Of a DNA stretch of 64,000 nt, positions 62,758 through 64,000 are shown piece after piece. Below the pieces are notes generated by a model that was given only the letters and a program-made list of their open reading frames with translations, made no database searches and was not told the DNA's origin. A program made the translations under genes and the position numbers. The stretch's first letter is position 1, and each line of letters begins with the position of its first letter. The stretch covers positions 434,001 to 498,000 of the forward strand of contig NZ_JABEYA020000001.1 of NCBI RefSeq assembly GCF_013074385.2, in the 5' to 3' direction. This stretch comes from Vibrio ostreicida. GTDB lineage: Bacteria; Pseudomonadota; Gammaproteobacteria; Enterobacterales; Vibrionaceae.

Positions 62758-64000
62758 ATGAAAGCCTCACTTGTTCACCGATTTCGTGCCGCGATAAAAC
62801 AGTTATCCTTTACGGGTAACTACGTATCGGCACGCTGTTTTGATATGTTCCATATTATCTGCGAAGGGATCATCGTTGCCCAAATAAGTCACCATGCGGT
62901 CGCGGCGATGGCCGTTGCCACCGCTTTAACTCGCCTTTTAAGGGCGTTTAGTTATGGCGCATTTAGTGGCACTAGCCTTCAGATTGCAGAAGGGATCGGC
63001 CAGCAAGATAATGGCAAGATCTCCACGGCCTTGATACAAGGTCTGGTGATCACGTTAGTGGTTTCTGTGGTGTGTGGCTTGATTTGCTTGCAAAGTGAAG
63101 TGTTGTTTACGCTTATGGGTATAGAGCCTCAGATCACACAATCACTCGGGGATTATCTATTCTACTATGCTTTTAGCATTCCATTTTTCTATCTCAGTTT
63201 AATTGGCCTACAGCTGTTCTTAGCTTTCTGTGATACGCGCAGTGTTATGATCGTCAACCTCGTCTATCACGGGCTATGTATTACGCTGCAAGCCATATTA
63301 GCCCTTGGATTGTTCGGGGTTCCTCAAATGGGCATGCTGGGGATGGGATTAAGCTATCTTTGTGCCTCGCTCGCTGTCTTTCTCCTCACTACTTTCATTT
63401 TGGCTCGTGGGCGTTTGTATCGAGAGATTGAATGGCTGGCCGTTCGCTCGCAAAGCGTGTTCAGCGACCTTGCTCGTAATGTGGTTACGGGGTGTAAACT
63501 GTCGCTTGCGAGCATTATCGAGTGGTTGTCTCAGCTGTCTCTGACGGTGTTGGCAGGGCTCAACGGTGTTTACGCGATGATTGCTCAGCAAGTGGCTTTG
63601 CAGAGCAGCATGGCGATTATCGTACTGTGCGTCGGTTTTACTAATGGGTTGTCGGTATTACTGCGCAAATTGCTGTCTCAGAACGCCGTGGTCGAAGAGC
63701 CAGAAAAACATGCAGACCGCACTCGGGATGTTGCCAACACTTCCATTATTGTGATCACTGGAGTGACCTTACTGGCGAGTTTAAGTTACATCGTCATTCC
63801 TCGCACCTTTATCGACTTGTTTGCTCATGAATCCGTGCAAAATGACCCACAGCTTATGCAGTTCCTCTATCACGTGATGATGATTACAAGTGCCAAGCTT
63901 TTCTTCGACATGTTAAGAACCATTGTCGGTAATGGTGTGTTGAGAGGGTACAATGATTTAACCGTGCCCCCTCTGATCACTTTGGGTTATTTTATGGTGA
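62758..64000 (+). CDS. MATE-family efflux transporter, partial
   Basis: The frame is open from the ATG at 62758 to the window end; about 414 codons are visible without a stop. At least eight transmembrane segments are seen, with MATE-like features (GTSLQIAEGIGQQD, LGLFGVPQMGMLGMGLSYL). Position at the end of the biosynthetic operon suggests export of the cluster 2 product by a Na or H antiport. The C-terminus is missing. Confidence 0.85.
   Translation, partial: MKASLVHRFRAAIKQLSFTGNYVSARCFDMFHIICEGIIVAQISHHAVAAMAVATALTRLLRAFSYGAFSGTSLQIAEGIGQQDNGKISTALIQGLVITLVVSVVCGLICLQSEVLFTLMGIEPQITQSLGDYLFYYAFSIPFFYLSLIGLQLFLAFCDTRSVMIVNLVYHGLCITLQAILALGLFGVPQMGMLGMGLSYLCASLAVFLLTTFILARGRLYREIEWLAVRSQSVFSDLARNVVTGCKLSLASIIEWLSQLSLTVLAGLNGVYAMIAQQVALQSSMAIIVLCVGFTNGLSVLLRKLLSQNAVVEEPEKHADRTRDVANTSIIVITGVTLLASLSYIVIPRTFIDLFAHESVQNDPQLMQFLYHVMMITSAKLFFDMLRTIVGNGVLRGYNDLTVPPLITLGYFMV

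Overview
The window reads as chromosomal DNA of a marine gammaproteobacterium, most likely a Vibrio. The left end has the enterobacterial/vibrio order of an Lrp-type regulator beside a cysteine-synthase-like enzyme, then tesB, an alkyltransferase-like gene and the 4.5S (SRP) RNA. Many proteins (PhoX, PhoA, agmatine deiminases, type VI effector) also look vibrio-like. Genus is inferred, not proven.

Layout. 1-5.5 kb: core genes (cysteine-desulfhydrase-like, Lrp regulator, tesB, atl, membrane protein, ffs, AraC regulator and LysE exporter). 5.6-8.9 kb: a gene graveyard with HsdR, secretin and ISAs1 remnants, two of them abutting a short repeat that recurs at 16.6 kb; an HDOD protein lies among them. 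8.97-15.7 kb (minus strand): RiPP cluster 1, with precursor peptide, YcaO, TfuA-like, HExxH-type hydroxylase candidate, ThiS-like carrier, E1/rhodanese enzyme, MFS exporter and JmjC oxygenase. 15.9-23.4 kb: IS21 remnant, then a type VI PAAR/AHH nuclease effector followed by a duplicated, partly decayed array of paired immunity genes and an orphan toxin tail. 24-30.4 kb: complete type I restriction-modification locus. 30.7-37 kb: small protein, divergent phoX and phoA, and an ExoY/edema-factor-like adenylyl cyclase toxin. 37-42.6 kb: operon of a PsiD-like decarboxylase, a C69 dipeptidase and two guanidino-group deiminases behind a perfect FNR box. 43.2-49.3 kb: ADP-ribosyltransferase-like toxin, tiny secreted Cys-rich peptide, GNAT, S9 peptidase lipoprotein and a three-gene phospholipid set. 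49.5-64 kb (plus strand): RiPP cluster 2, cut by the window end.

The most notable feature is that two separate YcaO-TfuA thioamide-type RiPP clusters each carry their own E1-rhodanese plus ThiS-like sulfur relay. In characterised YcaO-TfuA systems, TfuA hydrolyses ThiS thiocarboxylate to supply sulfide and YcaO installs the thioamide, so each cluster appears to bring its own sulfur supply. Cluster 1 adds two predicted Fe/2-oxoglutarate hydroxylases acting on a short peptide ending in HESNNDAM. Cluster 2 is stranger: a 48-residue acidic precursor (ending TALFWQ) sits with a methionyl-tRNA-synthetase paralogue whose signature motifs are degraded, a free-standing AsnRS/AspRS catalytic core, two MccF-like S66 peptidases, a 714-residue caspase/gingipain-like protein, a methyltransferase, an APH-like kinase and a MATE exporter. 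I infer an undescribed peptide product, perhaps with an aminoacyl conjugate that the S66 enzymes detoxify; none of this is proven by sequence alone.
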